NCBI RefSeq assembly: GCF_030684215.1
Contig: NZ_JAUXOV010000036.1
Span: 62,001-126,000 of the forward strand
DNA from: Pseudotabrizicola sp.
GTDB taxonomy: Bacteria > Pseudomonadota > Alphaproteobacteria > Rhodobacterales > Rhodobacteraceae
Length of the DNA: 64,000 nucleotides
Direction of reading: 5' to 3'
In this document: positions 54,175 to 63,683 of the stretch, piece after piece
How positions within the stretch are numbered: the first letter of the stretch is position 1
Layout of the letters: every line of letters starts with the position of its first letter
Program-made: the position numbers and the translations under genes
Notes under the pieces: model-generated
The model's database searches: none
Told to the model about the DNA's origin: nothing
Seen by the model: the letters and a program-made list of their open reading frames with translations, nothing else

Positions 54175-55435
54175 CCGCGCGCCAAAGGGCCTCGTCTTGC
54201 GGGCCTATCTGGCGGCCAGCCCGCTGATCGCGCTGGCCGGTCCCGTTATCTTGCGCAGACGGCTTGCGCGCGGCAAGGAAGACCCCGCACGCATGGATGA
54301 AAAGCGCGGTTACGCCTCGGCCCCAAGGCCAGAGGGGCGGTTGATCTGGCTGCACGCGGTCGGTTTAGGTGAGGTGCTGGCCCTTCGCGGGTTAATTTCG
54401 GCAATGGCACAGCATGATCCGGCGTTGCAGTTTCTGATCACCTCTTCTGCGCGCTCCTCCGCACAGGTGATCGGGGCCAATCTGCCGCCCCGCACGCAGC
54501 ACCAATATCTGCCGCTTGATGCGCCGACCTATCTGGCGCGGTTTCTGGATCACTGGCGCCCCGATTTGTCGGTCTGGGCCGAGCAAGAACTGTGGCCGGG
54601 TGCTGTGGTCGCCGCCCATGCGCGTGGCATTCCGCTGGCCTTGGTCAATGCGAGGATGACAGATGCCGGATTCAATCGCAGGGTCAGAGCGGGCGGGCTT
54701 TACGGTGATCTGCTGGCGCGTTTTGCGCGGATCACGGCGCAGGATACGCGCAGTGCCGATCATCTGACCGCGCTTGGCGCGAGCGGGGTGCAGGTAACTG
54801 GATCGCTCAAATCTGCCGCCCCGCCGCTGGCTGCAGACCCTGCCACGCTTGCGCAGGCGCAAGCGGCAGTGCAGGGCCGTAAGGTCTGGGTGGCGGCCTC
54901 GACCCATGCAGGGGATGAGGCGCAGGCGGTGGCCGCACAGGCCGCGCTGTGGCAGGTCGATCCGCAGTGGCTGCTGATCCTTGCGCCCCGCGATGCTGGG
55001 CGCGCCGGGGTGGTGGCATCGCAATTGACCGAAGCGCGCCTGCCCTTTGCCCGCCGCAGCCTAGGGCGGGTGCCGTCAGCGGGCGACGCGGTCTGGCTGG
55101 CCGACACCTATGGAGAGATGGGTCTGTGGTATCGTTTGGCATCAGCCGCCCTGATCGGTGGTGGCTTTGACGCCGTCGGCGGCCACAATCCATGGGAGGC
55201 GGCACATTTCAATGCGGCCATTCTGCACGGACCGGACACTGCGAACTTCTTGAATGACTACAAGGCCCTGCACGACGAAGTTGCGGCAGTGTCCGTGCCA
55301 TTTGGCAAGCTGGCCGAGGCGTTGCAAGACACAGATTTGCCCGATATCGGCCTGCGCGCCGGGCAGATCGTGCACCGTGCGGCGGGCGCGCTTGACCCGC
55401 TGGCCGCTGAATTGCTGGCCTTGGTGCGGCGATGA
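54167..55435 (+). CDS. waaA: 3-deoxy-D-manno-octulosonic acid transferase (GT30), canonical copy
   Basis: A protein of 422 residues. It adds Kdo from CMP-Kdo to lipid A. N-terminal hydrophobic segment, then LIWLHAVGLGEVLALRG (catalytic Glu), EQELWPGAVVAA, LALVNARMTDAGFNRR (NARLS-type), VTGSLKSAAPP, WVAASTHAGDEAQ, ILAPRDAGR, LADTYGEMGLWY and IGGGFDAVGGHNPWEAAHF, all matching E. coli WaaA in order. Start TTG 54167 inside neuC. It is followed by a second family member with 4-base overlap. Its place in the neu locus is unusual. Confidence 0.9.
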   Translation: MPSRAPKGLVLRAYLAASPLIALAGPVILRRRLARGKEDPARMDEKRGYASAPRPEGRLIWLHAVGLGEVLALRGLISAMAQHDPALQFLITSSARSSAQVIGANLPPRTQHQYLPLDAPTYLARFLDHWRPDLSVWAEQELWPGAVVAAHARGIPLALVNARMTDAGFNRRVRAGGLYGDLLARFARITAQDTRSADHLTALGASGVQVTGSLKSAAPPLAADPATLAQAQAAVQGRKVWVAASTHAGDEAQAVAAQAALWQVDPQWLLILAPRDAGRAGVVASQLTEARLPFARRSLGRVPSAGDAVWLADTYGEMGLWYRLASAALIGGGFDAVGGHNPWEAAHFNAAILHGPDTANFLNDYKALHDEVAAVSVPFGKLAEALQDTDLPDIGLRAGQIVHRAAGALDPLAAELLALVRR

Positions 55436-56748
55436 TGCGGGTCTTTTTGCTGCTTTGGTCGGCGCTGTGGACCTTTGGTCTGCCGCTGATCCTTGGCTAT
55501 CTGTGGCGGCGCGGGCGGAAAGACCCGGCCTATACCGCCCATCTGGCTGAACGCTTTGGCCGATACCCTGCGCCCTTGCCCGGTGCGGTTTGGGTGCATG
55601 CGGTGTCCTTGGGCGAGGTGCGATCGGCTGTCCCGCTGATCCGTGCGCTGCTGGACCGAGGCGACCGGATCGTGACCACGCATTTCACCCCCGCAGGCCG
55701 GGCCGAGGCGCAGCGGGTTTTCGCCGCAGATATCAGTGCCGACAGGATGCGGGTGGTGTGGGTGCCACTGGAAACCAGCTGGGCCTACCACGGGTTTTTC
55801 CGCGCGTTCCGTCCCACTTACGGGTTGGTGATGGAGATTGAGATCTGGCCTCGTATGGTCGCGGCAGCCCGCGCTGCTGGCGTGCCTTTGTTCATGTGCA
55901 ACGCGCAATATCCCAACCGCGCGCTGGTGCGCGACAGCAAGGGCATGCGCATCCGGCAAGCTGTGATGCGCGGATTTGCCGGGGCACTGGTCAAATCCGA
56001 TCTTCAGGAGCAGCGCTTTTCCAGCGTGGGTGTGCGCAACATCGCTGTAACAGGCGAGTTGCGCTTTGACCAGCCGGTGCCGCCCGCACTGGTCGCGGCG
56101 GGGCATGCGGCGCGCATCTGGATCGGGGCCGCAGATCGCAGTGTGATCACAATTGCCAGCGCCATTGAAGGTGAGGATGCGACCTATATCCACGCCATCC
56201 GCGCCCTGCACGATCAGGCGCGCAGGCTTGGTCTGCCCAAGCCGCTGATCGTTTATGTGCCGCGCCGACCTGAACGCTTTAACCACGTCGCGGAAACACT
56301 TGCTTCAGAGGGGTTTTCCGTTCTGCGCAGGTCGTCCTTTCCGACGCCTTTTGATCCAGCAGATTGGGAAAAGCCGGACAACTGCCCTGACATCTTTTTC
56401 GGGGATTCTCTGGGTGAGATGTATGGTTATCTGGCGATGGCCGATCAGGTGATCGTCGGCGGCGGCTTCAATCCTAAGGGCGCGCATAATATTTCCGAGG
56501 CGCTGGTGCTGGGCAAGCCTGTGATCACAGGCCCGCACACTCATACCATCGAATACCCCTTTGCCGAGGCCGAAGCCGCGGGCGTTGCGGTATCCGTTTC
56601 CGATGCATCAGCGCTTGCGGCGCATCTGCTGGCAAATCCTCCGACCGATCCGGCCCGGATCGCTGCCTTCACCGCAGCCCATTCCGACGCCACGTGCAAG
56701 ACCCTTGCCGCGATTCCGCACCTGTTGGCGCAGGTCAGGTCTTCCTGA
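55432..56748 (+). CDS. Second, divergent GT30/KdtA-family transferase
   Basis: A protein of 438 residues. It keeps the KdtA scaffold: N-terminal anchor, VWVHAVSLGEVRSAVPLIRA with the catalytic-type Glu, MEIEIWPRMVAAARAAGVPL, VTGELRFDQPVPP, YVPRRPERFNHVAE and FFGDSLGEMYGYLAMADQVI. It differs where the canonical copy has NARLS (here CNAQYPNRAL) and GGHNPLE (here PKGAHNISEALVLG). It should use a CMP-activated ulosonic acid, possibly Kdo or a sialic acid. Coupled to waaA by ATGA; the end overlaps the converging neuA by 14 bases. Confidence 0.8.
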   Translation: MMRVFLLLWSALWTFGLPLILGYLWRRGRKDPAYTAHLAERFGRYPAPLPGAVWVHAVSLGEVRSAVPLIRALLDRGDRIVTTHFTPAGRAEAQRVFAADISADRMRVVWVPLETSWAYHGFFRAFRPTYGLVMEIEIWPRMVAAARAAGVPLFMCNAQYPNRALVRDSKGMRIRQAVMRGFAGALVKSDLQEQRFSSVGVRNIAVTGELRFDQPVPPALVAAGHAARIWIGAADRSVITIASAIEGEDATYIHAIRALHDQARRLGLPKPLIVYVPRRPERFNHVAETLASEGFSVLRRSSFPTPFDPADWEKPDNCPDIFFGDSLGEMYGYLAMADQVIVGGGFNPKGAHNISEALVLGKPVITGPHTHTIEYPFAEAEAAGVAVSVSDASALAAHLLANPPTDPARIAAFTAAHSDATCKTLAAIPHLLAQVRSS

Positions 56749-57445
56749 CGCCAGCGTTCAGCTGTTCGGTCAACAGGAACTCGACCAGCCGGAAATCATA
56801 CGGCGTGTCAATGTCATGGCAGCGTTCGGACGGGAGCACAAAGGGCACCACGCGCCCTTCGTAAATCGTCTTTGCGCGGCGCAGATAATCCGGTGCGACC
56901 ACATAGACCACGCCGACATGTTCATACACCATGGGCGCATCTTGCCGTGCCCAGACCCCGCCGGGCAGCGGTTTGGACACCTGCAGCGCGCCGGTGGCAT
57001 CGGGTTCGACAAGATTGAAATAGGGGTTCTTGCGCGCCTCACAGACGCTCATCACCATATCCGGGGCCTCCGCCTCGAACTTGTCCAACGCGCCGTCAAT
57101 GTCTTCGGGAATGCGCAGGGGCGAGGTGCAGTCCAGATCCAGAAAGGCCGAGACAGGCCCGCAGATCGCCTCGGACGCGGCCAGCGCATGCTGCCAGACG
57201 CCCCATTTCGGCGCGGTATCGGTGGCAAGCTCTGCGGGCCGCAAGCCAATATCCAGCGCGCCGCGTGCCACGGCATGTTCATAAATCGCCGGATCATCGG
57301 TCGACACCACCACCGCGCCGACCCGCGGGTTGGCGAACAACTGGTCCAGCGACCAGTCAATCAGCGGCTTGCCACACAGTGTGCGAAAGTTTTTTCCCGG
57401 AACGCCCTTTGACCCTTTGCGCGCGCCGATATGGCCTAAAATCAT
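56735..57445 (-). CDS. neuA: CMP-N-acylneuraminate cytidylyltransferase
   Basis: A protein of 236 residues that activates a nonulosonic acid with CTP. Motifs: IGARKGSKGVPGKNFRTLCG (nucleotide loop), PLIDWSLDQLF, VVVSTDDPAIYEHAVARGA, FLDLDCTSPLR (metal Asp) and YEHVGVVYVVAPDYLRR. It lies on the opposite strand to neuB and neuC but converges on the same locus. Co-transcribed after the glycosyltransferase-like gene (4-base ATGA overlap) downstream of metG. Confidence 0.92.
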   Translation of the reverse strand: MILGHIGARKGSKGVPGKNFRTLCGKPLIDWSLDQLFANPRVGAVVVSTDDPAIYEHAVARGALDIGLRPAELATDTAPKWGVWQHALAASEAICGPVSAFLDLDCTSPLRIPEDIDGALDKFEAEAPDMVMSVCEARKNPYFNLVEPDATGALQVSKPLPGGVWARQDAPMVYEHVGVVYVVAPDYLRRAKTIYEGRVVPFVLPSERCHDIDTPYDFRLVEFLLTEQLNAGVRKT

Positions 57446-58338
57446 GGGGTTTTTCCACTTTGTTTAAGTGCTTTGTAATAGGCAATCAGCTGGGCTTTGA
57501 CTGGGCCAAGGGCTGCCTCTGACCAGATCAAACGACGCCCCTTGCGGTCCACCACTTCTGCCCCGTCCGGCAGTGCCAGCAAGGCGTCGCCCTTGACCTC
57601 CACCCCAGGCAGGGTAAGGGCGATCAGGCGGCTCCAGCGCCTGCGCACCCAAGGCAGGCTGGCCCGAAGATGGATCAGCCAAGGCCAGGGCAGCATGAAC
57701 TCGGTCGGCAGCTTTACTGCCATATCGCGCGGAATTGCACGCATGTGGGGTTGGTGTGACCAACTGATAAACCGCTCATCCGCGACCATCGGGCGAATGC
57801 CGTTATAGCCAACCTCGGCCACCAAGGCGCGGTAGCGTGCTGCGATATGGGTGCATTCCGCCGGGTGATAGACCACGATGGACGAATTGCCGCGCGCATA
57901 CTTGCGCCCTTTGGTCAGACGATAAATCGCGCGGGCTATCGCACCAAAGGGCAGGATCGCGCTGTGCAAAATCGCGACGGTCCGACGCGTGGTTTGGAGT
58001 GCCAGAAACCGGGTCATGTCACCGAAAACCACCGTGTCGATGTCAATGAACACGGCGGGCAGATCGTCTGGGACCACCCCCGCCTCGAACATGCACAGCT
58101 TGGTCTGACACCCACCGCCGCGCATCCTTGGGTCCATGAAAAAAGCCGGAATTTCGCGCTGTATCACACCTTCGCGCAGGCCGTCGCGCATCTGGTCGGT
58201 CACCAAGACCACCTGGGGCGGGTGACTGGCGTGGCGGCACACTGTGTCGATCAGATGATTGACCTCGGCCACAGGGTATTTGGTGCCCCACAGCACCAGA
58301 ACAAGCTGCCAGACGGGGGCGTCTGGCGCCGTTGTCAC
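57442..58338 (-). CDS. Glycosyltransferase-like protein beside neuA
   Basis: A protein of 298 residues, no signal peptide. The fold looks GT-A-like: [20 protein letters not shown] at the start, [25 protein letters not shown] and [12 protein letters not shown] (DxD metal site), then [20 protein letters not shown] and [16 protein letters not shown] cannot assign a named activity. Start GTG overlaps the metG stop by 4 bases, and it overlaps neuA by 4. Its place makes it a candidate for building the sialylated glycan. Confidence 0.72.
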   Translation of the reverse strand: MTTAPDAPVWQLVLVLWGTKYPVAEVNHLIDTVCRHASHPPQVVLVTDQMRDGLREGVIQREIPAFFMDPRMRGGGCQTKLCMFEAGVVPDDLPAVFIDIDTVVFGDMTRFLALQTTRRTVAILHSAILPFGAIARAIYRLTKGRKYARGNSSIVVYHPAECTHIAARYRALVAEVGYNGIRPMVADERFISWSHQPHMRAIPRDMAVKLPTEFMLPWPWLIHLRASLPWVRRRWSRLIALTLPGVEVKGDALLALPDGAEVVDRKGRRLIWSEAALGPVKAQLIAYYKALKQSGKTP

Positions 58339-60053
58339 GTGCGAACCCCGGCAAAGCGCGCTTGCCAGTCGGTGCGTTCCTCGTCGGTGATCTTGCGGAA
58401 CAGGTTTTCGGGCACCGCGAACGCGGCGCCCGGCTCCAGCACCCGCATCGCTGCGGGCAAGTCATCAGGCCATGTCCAGTCATCCGATTCCATCGCGGCC
58501 ATCATCGTTGCTGATGCGTCAGGGATGAAAGGCTGCGACAGGATCGCGTAAACCCGGATCAGGTTCAGTGCCAGCCGCACCATCGCCTGCGCTTGCTCGG
58601 GATCGGTTTTCACCACGGTCCAAGGGGCGGCGGCTTGCAGGTATTCGTTGCCGATCACCCAGATTGCGCGCAGTTCGGCGGCAGCCTTGCGCACCTCCAT
58701 CGCCTGCATCAGCGTCTCATACTCGCGGATGCGCGCGCCAAGGTCGGCAATCAGCGCGGTCTCCATCGGGCCAAAGTGGCCACCCGCCGGAACAGTGGTG
58801 CCGAACTTCGCGGTGGCAAATTTTGTCACCCGGCTGACCAGATTGCCCAGCACATCCGCCAGATCCTTGTTCACAGAGCCTTGGAAATTCTCCCAGGTGA
58901 ACTCGGCGTCTGACGATTCTGGCGCATGGGACAAAAGCCACCAGCGCCAGTAATCGGCGGGCAGGATCGACAAGGCTTGATCCATGAACACCCCGCGCCC
59001 GCGTGAGGTGGAGAACTGGCCACCATCATAATTGAGGTAGTTGAAGGACTTGAGGTAATCGACCAGCTTCCACGGCTCGCCCGATCCAAGGATGGTGGCC
59101 GGGAAGGACAGGGTGTGGAAGGGCACGTTGTCTTTGCCCATGAACTGGTAATAGGTCACGTCCTCGGCGCCCATGTCGGTGCGCCACCAGCGCTGCCACG
59201 CGGCATCGTCCAGCCCGTTGGCATCGGCCCATTCGGCGGTGGCGGCAATGTATTCGATGGGGGCGTCGAACCAGACGTAGAACACCTTGCCCTCCATCCC
59301 CGGCCAGGGCTGATCGCCACGCTTGACCGGAATGCCCCAGTGCAGATCGCGTGTGATGCCCCGATCCTGCAACCCGTCACCATCATTGAGCCACTTCTTC
59401 GCAATCGAGGTGGTCAGCAGGGGCCAGTCGTGTTTGCTGTCGATCCACGCCTCCAGCTTGTCACGCAAGGACCGCTGCATCAGATACAGGTGCTTGGTCT
59501 CGCGCAGTTCCAGCTTGGTGCTGCCGGAAATGGTCGATCGTGGGTTGATCAGATCGGTCGGGTCAAGCTGCTTGGTACAGTTGTCGCACTGATCGCCGCG
59601 CGCAGAGTCGTAGCCGCAGTTGGGGCAGGTGCCTTCAACATAACGGTCGGGCAGGAAGCGGCCGTCATCAACCGAATAGATCATCTTTTCCGAAACTTCG
59701 CGGATCAGGCCGTTATCGGCCAAGGCCGCTGCAAAAGCCTGGGTCAGGTGATGGTTGCGCTGGCTGGACGACCGGCCGAAATGGTCGAACGACAGCCGGA
59801 AGCCGCGCGCAATCTCGGCCTGCACGGCGTGCATTTCGGCGCAGTATTCCGCCACGGGCTGTCCTGCCTTGGCCGCGGCCAGTTCGGCGGGCGTGCCGTG
59901 TTCATCGGTGGCGCAGATGAACATCACCTCATGCCCGCGGGCGCGGTTATAGCGGGCGAACAGGTCGGCGGGCAGTTGGCTGCCGACGAGGTTGCCCAGA
60001 TGCTTGATCCCGTTGATATAGGGAATGGCCGAGGTGATGAGAATCCGTGCCAT
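58335..60053 (-). CDS. metG: Methionyl-tRNA synthetase
   Basis: A protein of 572 residues charging tRNA-Met. [20 protein letters not shown] carries the HIGH-type site (HLGN at 18-21). A zinc knuckle is in [17 protein letters not shown] (four Cys). The KMSKS equivalent is [12 protein letters not shown], a recognised MetRS variant. The C-terminal anticodon-binding helical domain is present, with no extra tRNA-binding domain appended. It leads a three-gene operon with the glycosyltransferase-like gene and neuA, each joined by 4-base overlaps. Confidence 0.95.
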   Translation of the reverse strand: MARILITSAIPYINGIKHLGNLVGSQLPADLFARYNRARGHEVMFICATDEHGTPAELAAAKAGQPVAEYCAEMHAVQAEIARGFRLSFDHFGRSSSQRNHHLTQAFAAALADNGLIREVSEKMIYSVDDGRFLPDRYVEGTCPNCGYDSARGDQCDNCTKQLDPTDLINPRSTISGSTKLELRETKHLYLMQRSLRDKLEAWIDSKHDWPLLTTSIAKKWLNDGDGLQDRGITRDLHWGIPVKRGDQPWPGMEGKVFYVWFDAPIEYIAATAEWADANGLDDAAWQRWWRTDMGAEDVTYYQFMGKDNVPFHTLSFPATILGSGEPWKLVDYLKSFNYLNYDGGQFSTSRGRGVFMDQALSILPADYWRWWLLSHAPESSDAEFTWENFQGSVNKDLADVLGNLVSRVTKFATAKFGTTVPAGGHFGPMETALIADLGARIREYETLMQAMEVRKAAAELRAIWVIGNEYLQAAAPWTVVKTDPEQAQAMVRLALNLIRVYAILSQPFIPDASATMMAAMESDDWTWPDDLPAAMRVLEPGAAFAVPENLFRKITDEERTDWQARFAGVRT

Positions 60054-60140
60054 GTTGCGCCTTTGCCTGATTATGGCGTTCGTTTAACGCAAGCAGTGCG
60101 AGCTTGCCAGAGCATGCGCGGGGGGCAGGCGGCGCATTTT

Positions 60141-60161
60141 GAGTATTTGGAAAGCAGCAAT
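60141..60161. repeat. GAGTATTT repeat, single arm
   Basis: GAGTATTTGGAAAGCAGCAA plus T, identical to the left arms at 5624 and 46921, but no right arm follows within 60 bases. It lies between metG and the MFS gene, so it looks like a decayed or half copy. Confidence 0.7.
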
Positions 60162-60183
60162 CCATAAGGCGTGCACGTTTTGG

Positions 60184-61482
60184 TCAGCGGTCCCGGCGGC
60201 CGCGCAGTAGTTTGCCAATCAGGAAAGAGGTGCGCGGCTCATAGGTATAGGGGGTGCGGCTGCCGGGTGTGGGGCGGGCACGCATCCGGGCAAGGCCGAA
60301 CAGGATCAGCCCGATATGGGCGAGCGCGATCATCAGGAACATCGCCGAGGGGCCATAGCTGTCGATCAGCAGCGCGGCAATCAGCGGGCTTGCGATTGCA
60401 CCGACAGCGTAGAGGAACATCAGGGCGGCGGACAGTTCCACCCGTTCCATCTGGGTGGCATAGTCATGGGCATGGGCGGTCGAGATGGAATAGACCGGCA
60501 AGGTGACAAAGCCGAAAAACCCGGCGGCCAGAAAGACGCCCACCGTGCCGCTGCCTGCCGCCAACACGGTTGCTGCACAGGCCGCTGCCCCGGCGACCGA
60601 TATGACGATCAGCACCCAGCGACGGTCGTAGCGGTCGGCCAGCCAACCGACGGGATATTGTGCGAAGGCCCCGCCAAGGACGTAGGCCGCCAGAAACAGC
60701 GCGATCTGATCGGCGCGCAGGCCGACCTCGGTGCCGTAAAGCGGGCCGACCATGCGGAAGGCGGCCCCGGTGATGCCGGACACCACGACACCCGCCGAGG
60801 CAAGTGGCGACAATCGCCAGGCGAGGCCGGGGCGCAGACGCGGCGCGTCGGGCATCTCGGGCGCTTCGGCACGGCTGAGGGTGAGGGGAAAGATGGCAAG
60901 GCAACACAGCAGAGCGAGGATGTTGTAAGACAGGTAGCTGGCTGGCTCCAGCACCCCGATCATCAACTGCGCACCAAGGCTGCCGGCGATATCGACCACG
61001 CGGTACAGCCCCATGGCGCGCCCTCGGGTTTCATTGGTGACCTTGGCCTGCAACCACGCCTCGATGATCGTGTAGCACCCCGCCACCGCCAGCCCCGATG
61101 TCAGCCGCATCAGCGCCCAGGCATAGGGATCGACCACCATCATATGCGCCAGAATGCCCAGCGTGCCTGCGGCGGTAAAGGCAGCGAAGGCGCGCGAATG
61201 TCCGACATCTCCCATCAGGCGTGGGGCCCACCAGCAACCGATGAAGAACCCGAAGAAATGCGCCGAGCCAAGAAAGCCGATCTGCGCCGTGCTGAACCCC
61301 AATGCGACGCCGGATATGGCATCCAATGGGGCCACGCCGCCAAGGCCAAGCTGCAAAAGCACGACCGACAGGAACAGGGCAGCAAAGGAGACCAGCAAGC
61401 GCATAAAGGCCAGCAGAGCGGTTTTGTCGGGCAGAGTAAAGGGCGGTTTTCGGCGCTGTCGCGGGGCGGCAAACCGTGACAT
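60184..61482 (-). CDS. MFS transporter (UMF/YcaD-like)
   Basis: About 432 residues with twelve hydrophobic segments. MFS landmarks: GFLGSAHFFGFFIGCWWAPR after helix 2 with RLMGDVGHSRAF, GRAMGLYRVVDIAGSLGAQL and YPVGWLADRYDRRW between helices 8 and 9. Similar proteins are annotated as YcaD-type or unknown multidrug/metabolite carriers; no substrate can be given. ATG 61482 preferred, an in-frame ATG further in (at FMRLLVSF) is possible. Divergent from the aldo/keto reductase gene. Confidence 0.85.
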   Translation of the reverse strand: MSRFAAPRQRRKPPFTLPDKTALLAFMRLLVSFAALFLSVVLLQLGLGGVAPLDAISGVALGFSTAQIGFLGSAHFFGFFIGCWWAPRLMGDVGHSRAFAAFTAAGTLGILAHMMVVDPYAWALMRLTSGLAVAGCYTIIEAWLQAKVTNETRGRAMGLYRVVDIAGSLGAQLMIGVLEPASYLSYNILALLCCLAIFPLTLSRAEAPEMPDAPRLRPGLAWRLSPLASAGVVVSGITGAAFRMVGPLYGTEVGLRADQIALFLAAYVLGGAFAQYPVGWLADRYDRRWVLIVISVAGAAACAATVLAAGSGTVGVFLAAGFFGFVTLPVYSISTAHAHDYATQMERVELSAALMFLYAVGAIASPLIAALLIDSYGPSAMFLMIALAHIGLILFGLARMRARPTPGSRTPYTYEPRTSFLIGKLLRGRRDR

Positions 61483-61594
61483 CGCACAAGACCTTGCTGT
61501 GCAAATCATCGTGCAGTGGGCTGACTGGACTTGCCATGCCAGACAGGGCGGTTAGGTTGCGTGCCAAGAGAATATGCGATGAAAAGGGCAGGTA

Positions 61595-62638
61595 ATGGAA
61601 CGGGTTCGACTGGGACACAGCGGAATAGACGTATCCAGGCTTTGCCTTGGCACGATGACATGGGGCAGCCAGAACACGCAGGCCGAGGGTCACGCTCAGG
61701 CCGATATGGCCATGGACCATGGTGTGACCTTTTGGGACACAGCGGAAATGTATCCGACCAACCCGGTCAAGGCCGAGACGGTGGGCAATACCGAAACCAT
61801 CATCGGCACCTGGCTGTCACAGCGTGGCGGGCGCAGCCGGGTGCAGATCGCGACCAAGATCAGCGGGGCGGGGCAGGCGGCGGTGCGCGATGGTGCTCCG
61901 ATAACCGGGGCCGCACTGCGGGCGGCGGTCGAGGACAGTCTGCGCCGGTTGCAGACCGATTACATCGACCTTTACCAACTGCACTGGCCTAACCGGGGCA
62001 GCTATCACTTTCGCCAGGCGTGGCGCTTTGCCCCGCGTGTGACAGACCGCTCGGAAGTTGAAGCGCATATGCTGGATGTGCTGCACACCGCCGCTGACCT
62101 GATCGATCAAGGCAAGATCCGCGCCATCGGCCTGTCGAATGAAAGCACCTGGGGGGCGGCGCTGTGGCTGCATCTGGCGCAGACCCATGGCCTGCCGCGC
62201 ATGATGTCGGTGCAGAACGAATACTCGCTGTTGTGCCGCCAGTTCGACACTGATTGGTGCGAGCTAAGCACGCTTGAGGATATGCCGCTGTTGGCGTTCT
62301 CCCCTCTCGCGGCGGGCTTGCTCAGCGGTAAGTATGCGGGCGATGTGGTGCCCGAAGGCACACGGCGTAGCTTCACCCCCGATCTTGGCGGGCGGATCAC
62401 GCCGCAGGTGTTTCCGGCCGTGGCGGCCTATCTTGGCATTGCAGCGACCCATGGGCTTGACCCGTGCCAGATGGCAATTGCGTTTTGTCTGTCGCGCCCG
62501 TTTCCCTGTATCCCGATCATCGGGGCCACCAGTCTTGGGCAACTGGCCGTCAATCTGAAGGCGGCGGATCTTTCTTTGTCCGAATCGGTGCTGGCCGATA
62601 TCGCCATAGCGCATCGCCTGCACCCTATGCCGTATTGA
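61595..62638 (+). CDS. Aldo/keto reductase (Tas-like)
   Basis: A protein of 347 residues, NADPH-dependent carbonyl reductase fold. Catalytic tetrad visible: FWDTAEMYPTNP (Asp, Tyr), IATKISG (Lys), YQLHWPNRG (His). Also GKIRAIGLSNESTWG, SVQNEYSLLCR and FSPLAAGLLSGKY as in the Tas subgroup. Cytoplasmic; substrate unknown. AAGGGCAGGTA precedes the ATG. The lipoprotein gene begins 8 bases after its stop. Confidence 0.92.
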   Translation: MERVRLGHSGIDVSRLCLGTMTWGSQNTQAEGHAQADMAMDHGVTFWDTAEMYPTNPVKAETVGNTETIIGTWLSQRGGRSRVQIATKISGAGQAAVRDGAPITGAALRAAVEDSLRRLQTDYIDLYQLHWPNRGSYHFRQAWRFAPRVTDRSEVEAHMLDVLHTAADLIDQGKIRAIGLSNESTWGAALWLHLAQTHGLPRMMSVQNEYSLLCRQFDTDWCELSTLEDMPLLAFSPLAAGLLSGKYAGDVVPEGTRRSFTPDLGGRITPQVFPAVAAYLGIAATHGLDPCQMAIAFCLSRPFPCIPIIGATSLGQLAVNLKAADLSLSESVLADIAIAHRLHPMPY

Positions 62639-62646
62639 GCCGCACC

Positions 62647-63177
62647 ATGCGCCTGATCCCTTTTGTAGTGTGTGCTTTGCTTGGGCTGGCGGGCTGTCAG
62701 GCGCTTCCCTTTGGCAATCGGGGTGGGGCAGAGCCTGCGGCGGCTGTGGAAAGCCCGATCACCGGGGGGGAGATTGCGGTGACCTCGTTGGATGGCGCGG
62801 CACCCCTTGCGGCGAAGGCTGTGCCACCCCCTGATGATCAAGACCCCGCGCCATTGGCACCAGTGCCGGACAAGATGCCCGATGCGCCGTCCGGCGCCGC
62901 CCCGGCTGCAGCAGAGCCGGTAGCACCCGTGGCCATCAAGACAGCCGCGCATCTGGCCTGCGAAAAGCGGGGCGGACGGTGGAGCGTGGCGGGCGGCGGA
63001 TCGGCAGCCTTTTGCCAGTCGCCCACCAAGGATGGGGGCAAATCCTGCCAGAAATCAACCGATTGCACAGGTTATTGCCTTGAAAAGTCCAGAACCTGTG
63101 CCCCGGTTACGCCAATGCTGAGCTGTCATGACATCCTGAACGAGACCGGAAGGATGTTGACCCAATGTATCAACTGA
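62647..63177 (+). CDS. Cysteine-rich lipoprotein, unknown
   Basis: A protein of 176 residues. Lipobox LAGC (Cys near 17). A Pro/Ala-rich spacer (about 25-97) leads to a C-terminal domain with eight Cys: LACEKRGGRWSVAGGG, FCQSPTKDGGKSCQKSTDC, GYCLEKSRTC and LSCHDILNET with a final C. These are probably disulfide-bonded in the periplasm. No family recognised. It overlaps the next lipoprotein gene by 13 bases. The open frame extends far upstream through the aldo/keto reductase gene, but ATG 62647 starts the signal peptide. Confidence 0.75.
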   Translation: MRLIPFVVCALLGLAGCQALPFGNRGGAEPAAAVESPITGGEIAVTSLDGAAPLAAKAVPPPDDQDPAPLAPVPDKMPDAPSGAAPAAAEPVAPVAIKTAAHLACEKRGGRWSVAGGGSAAFCQSPTKDGGKSCQKSTDCTGYCLEKSRTCAPVTPMLSCHDILNETGRMLTQCIN

Positions 63178-63683
63178 AGCGCGGGTTATGGGGTGGTCTT
63201 GCCTTGGCCCTTGTGGTGCTGGCGGGCTGCGCGCCCAAAACTGCACCGCCTGAAGCGGTCAGCTATCGACCGTCAGGCGCACCGATCTGGTCGAACGCGC
63301 AGTTTGATCAGGCGCGGCTCGTGGGCAACTGGCGGCAATCGGCGGCTTTTGCGACGACGGGTGGCTGTGCCCCCGGTGGGGCAGAGATTGGCGGGCAGGC
63401 GGGCGCGCTGACGGTGAATGCGCGGCTGTGCCTGTCGGGGCAGGATGTGCGGCTGACCGGGCCGTTGCAGGCCATCGGGCCGGGTCGGTTCCGCGCGGGC
63501 GGGCAGGAATGGTGGGTGATCTGGGTCGATACCGATTACCGCACCCTTGCCATCGGTACGCCGTCTGGGGCGTTTGGCTTTATCCTCAATCGGGGCGGGG
63601 CCTTGCCGCGCGACCGCCTGACCGCCGCGCGTGAGATTTTCGATTTCAACGGCTATGACACAAGGCTGTTGCAGGCCTTCTAA
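63165..63683 (+). CDS. Lipocalin-like lipoprotein
   Basis: A protein of 172 residues. Lipobox LAGC (Cys near 22). RLVGNWRQSAAF contains the GxW turn typical of lipocalins, followed by strands, WWVIWVDTDYRTLAIGTP (second lipocalin region) and GFILNRGGALPRDRL near the end. It is probably an outer-membrane or periplasmic lipid-binding protein like Blc, but divergent. ATG lies in the end of the previous gene. Its stop overlaps the converging partial gene. Confidence 0.72.
   Translation: MYQLKRGLWGGLALALVVLAGCAPKTAPPEAVSYRPSGAPIWSNAQFDQARLVGNWRQSAAFATTGGCAPGGAEIGGQAGALTVNARLCLSGQDVRLTGPLQAIGPGRFRAGGQEWWVIWVDTDYRTLAIGTPSGAFGFILNRGGALPRDRLTAAREIFDFNGYDTRLLQAF

Noticed and set aside
60316-61479. 387-codon plus-strand frame opposite the MFS transporter
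   Set aside because: It is antisense to a transporter with clear membrane segments and MFS motifs. The translation is Gly/Gln/His/Arg-rich filler.
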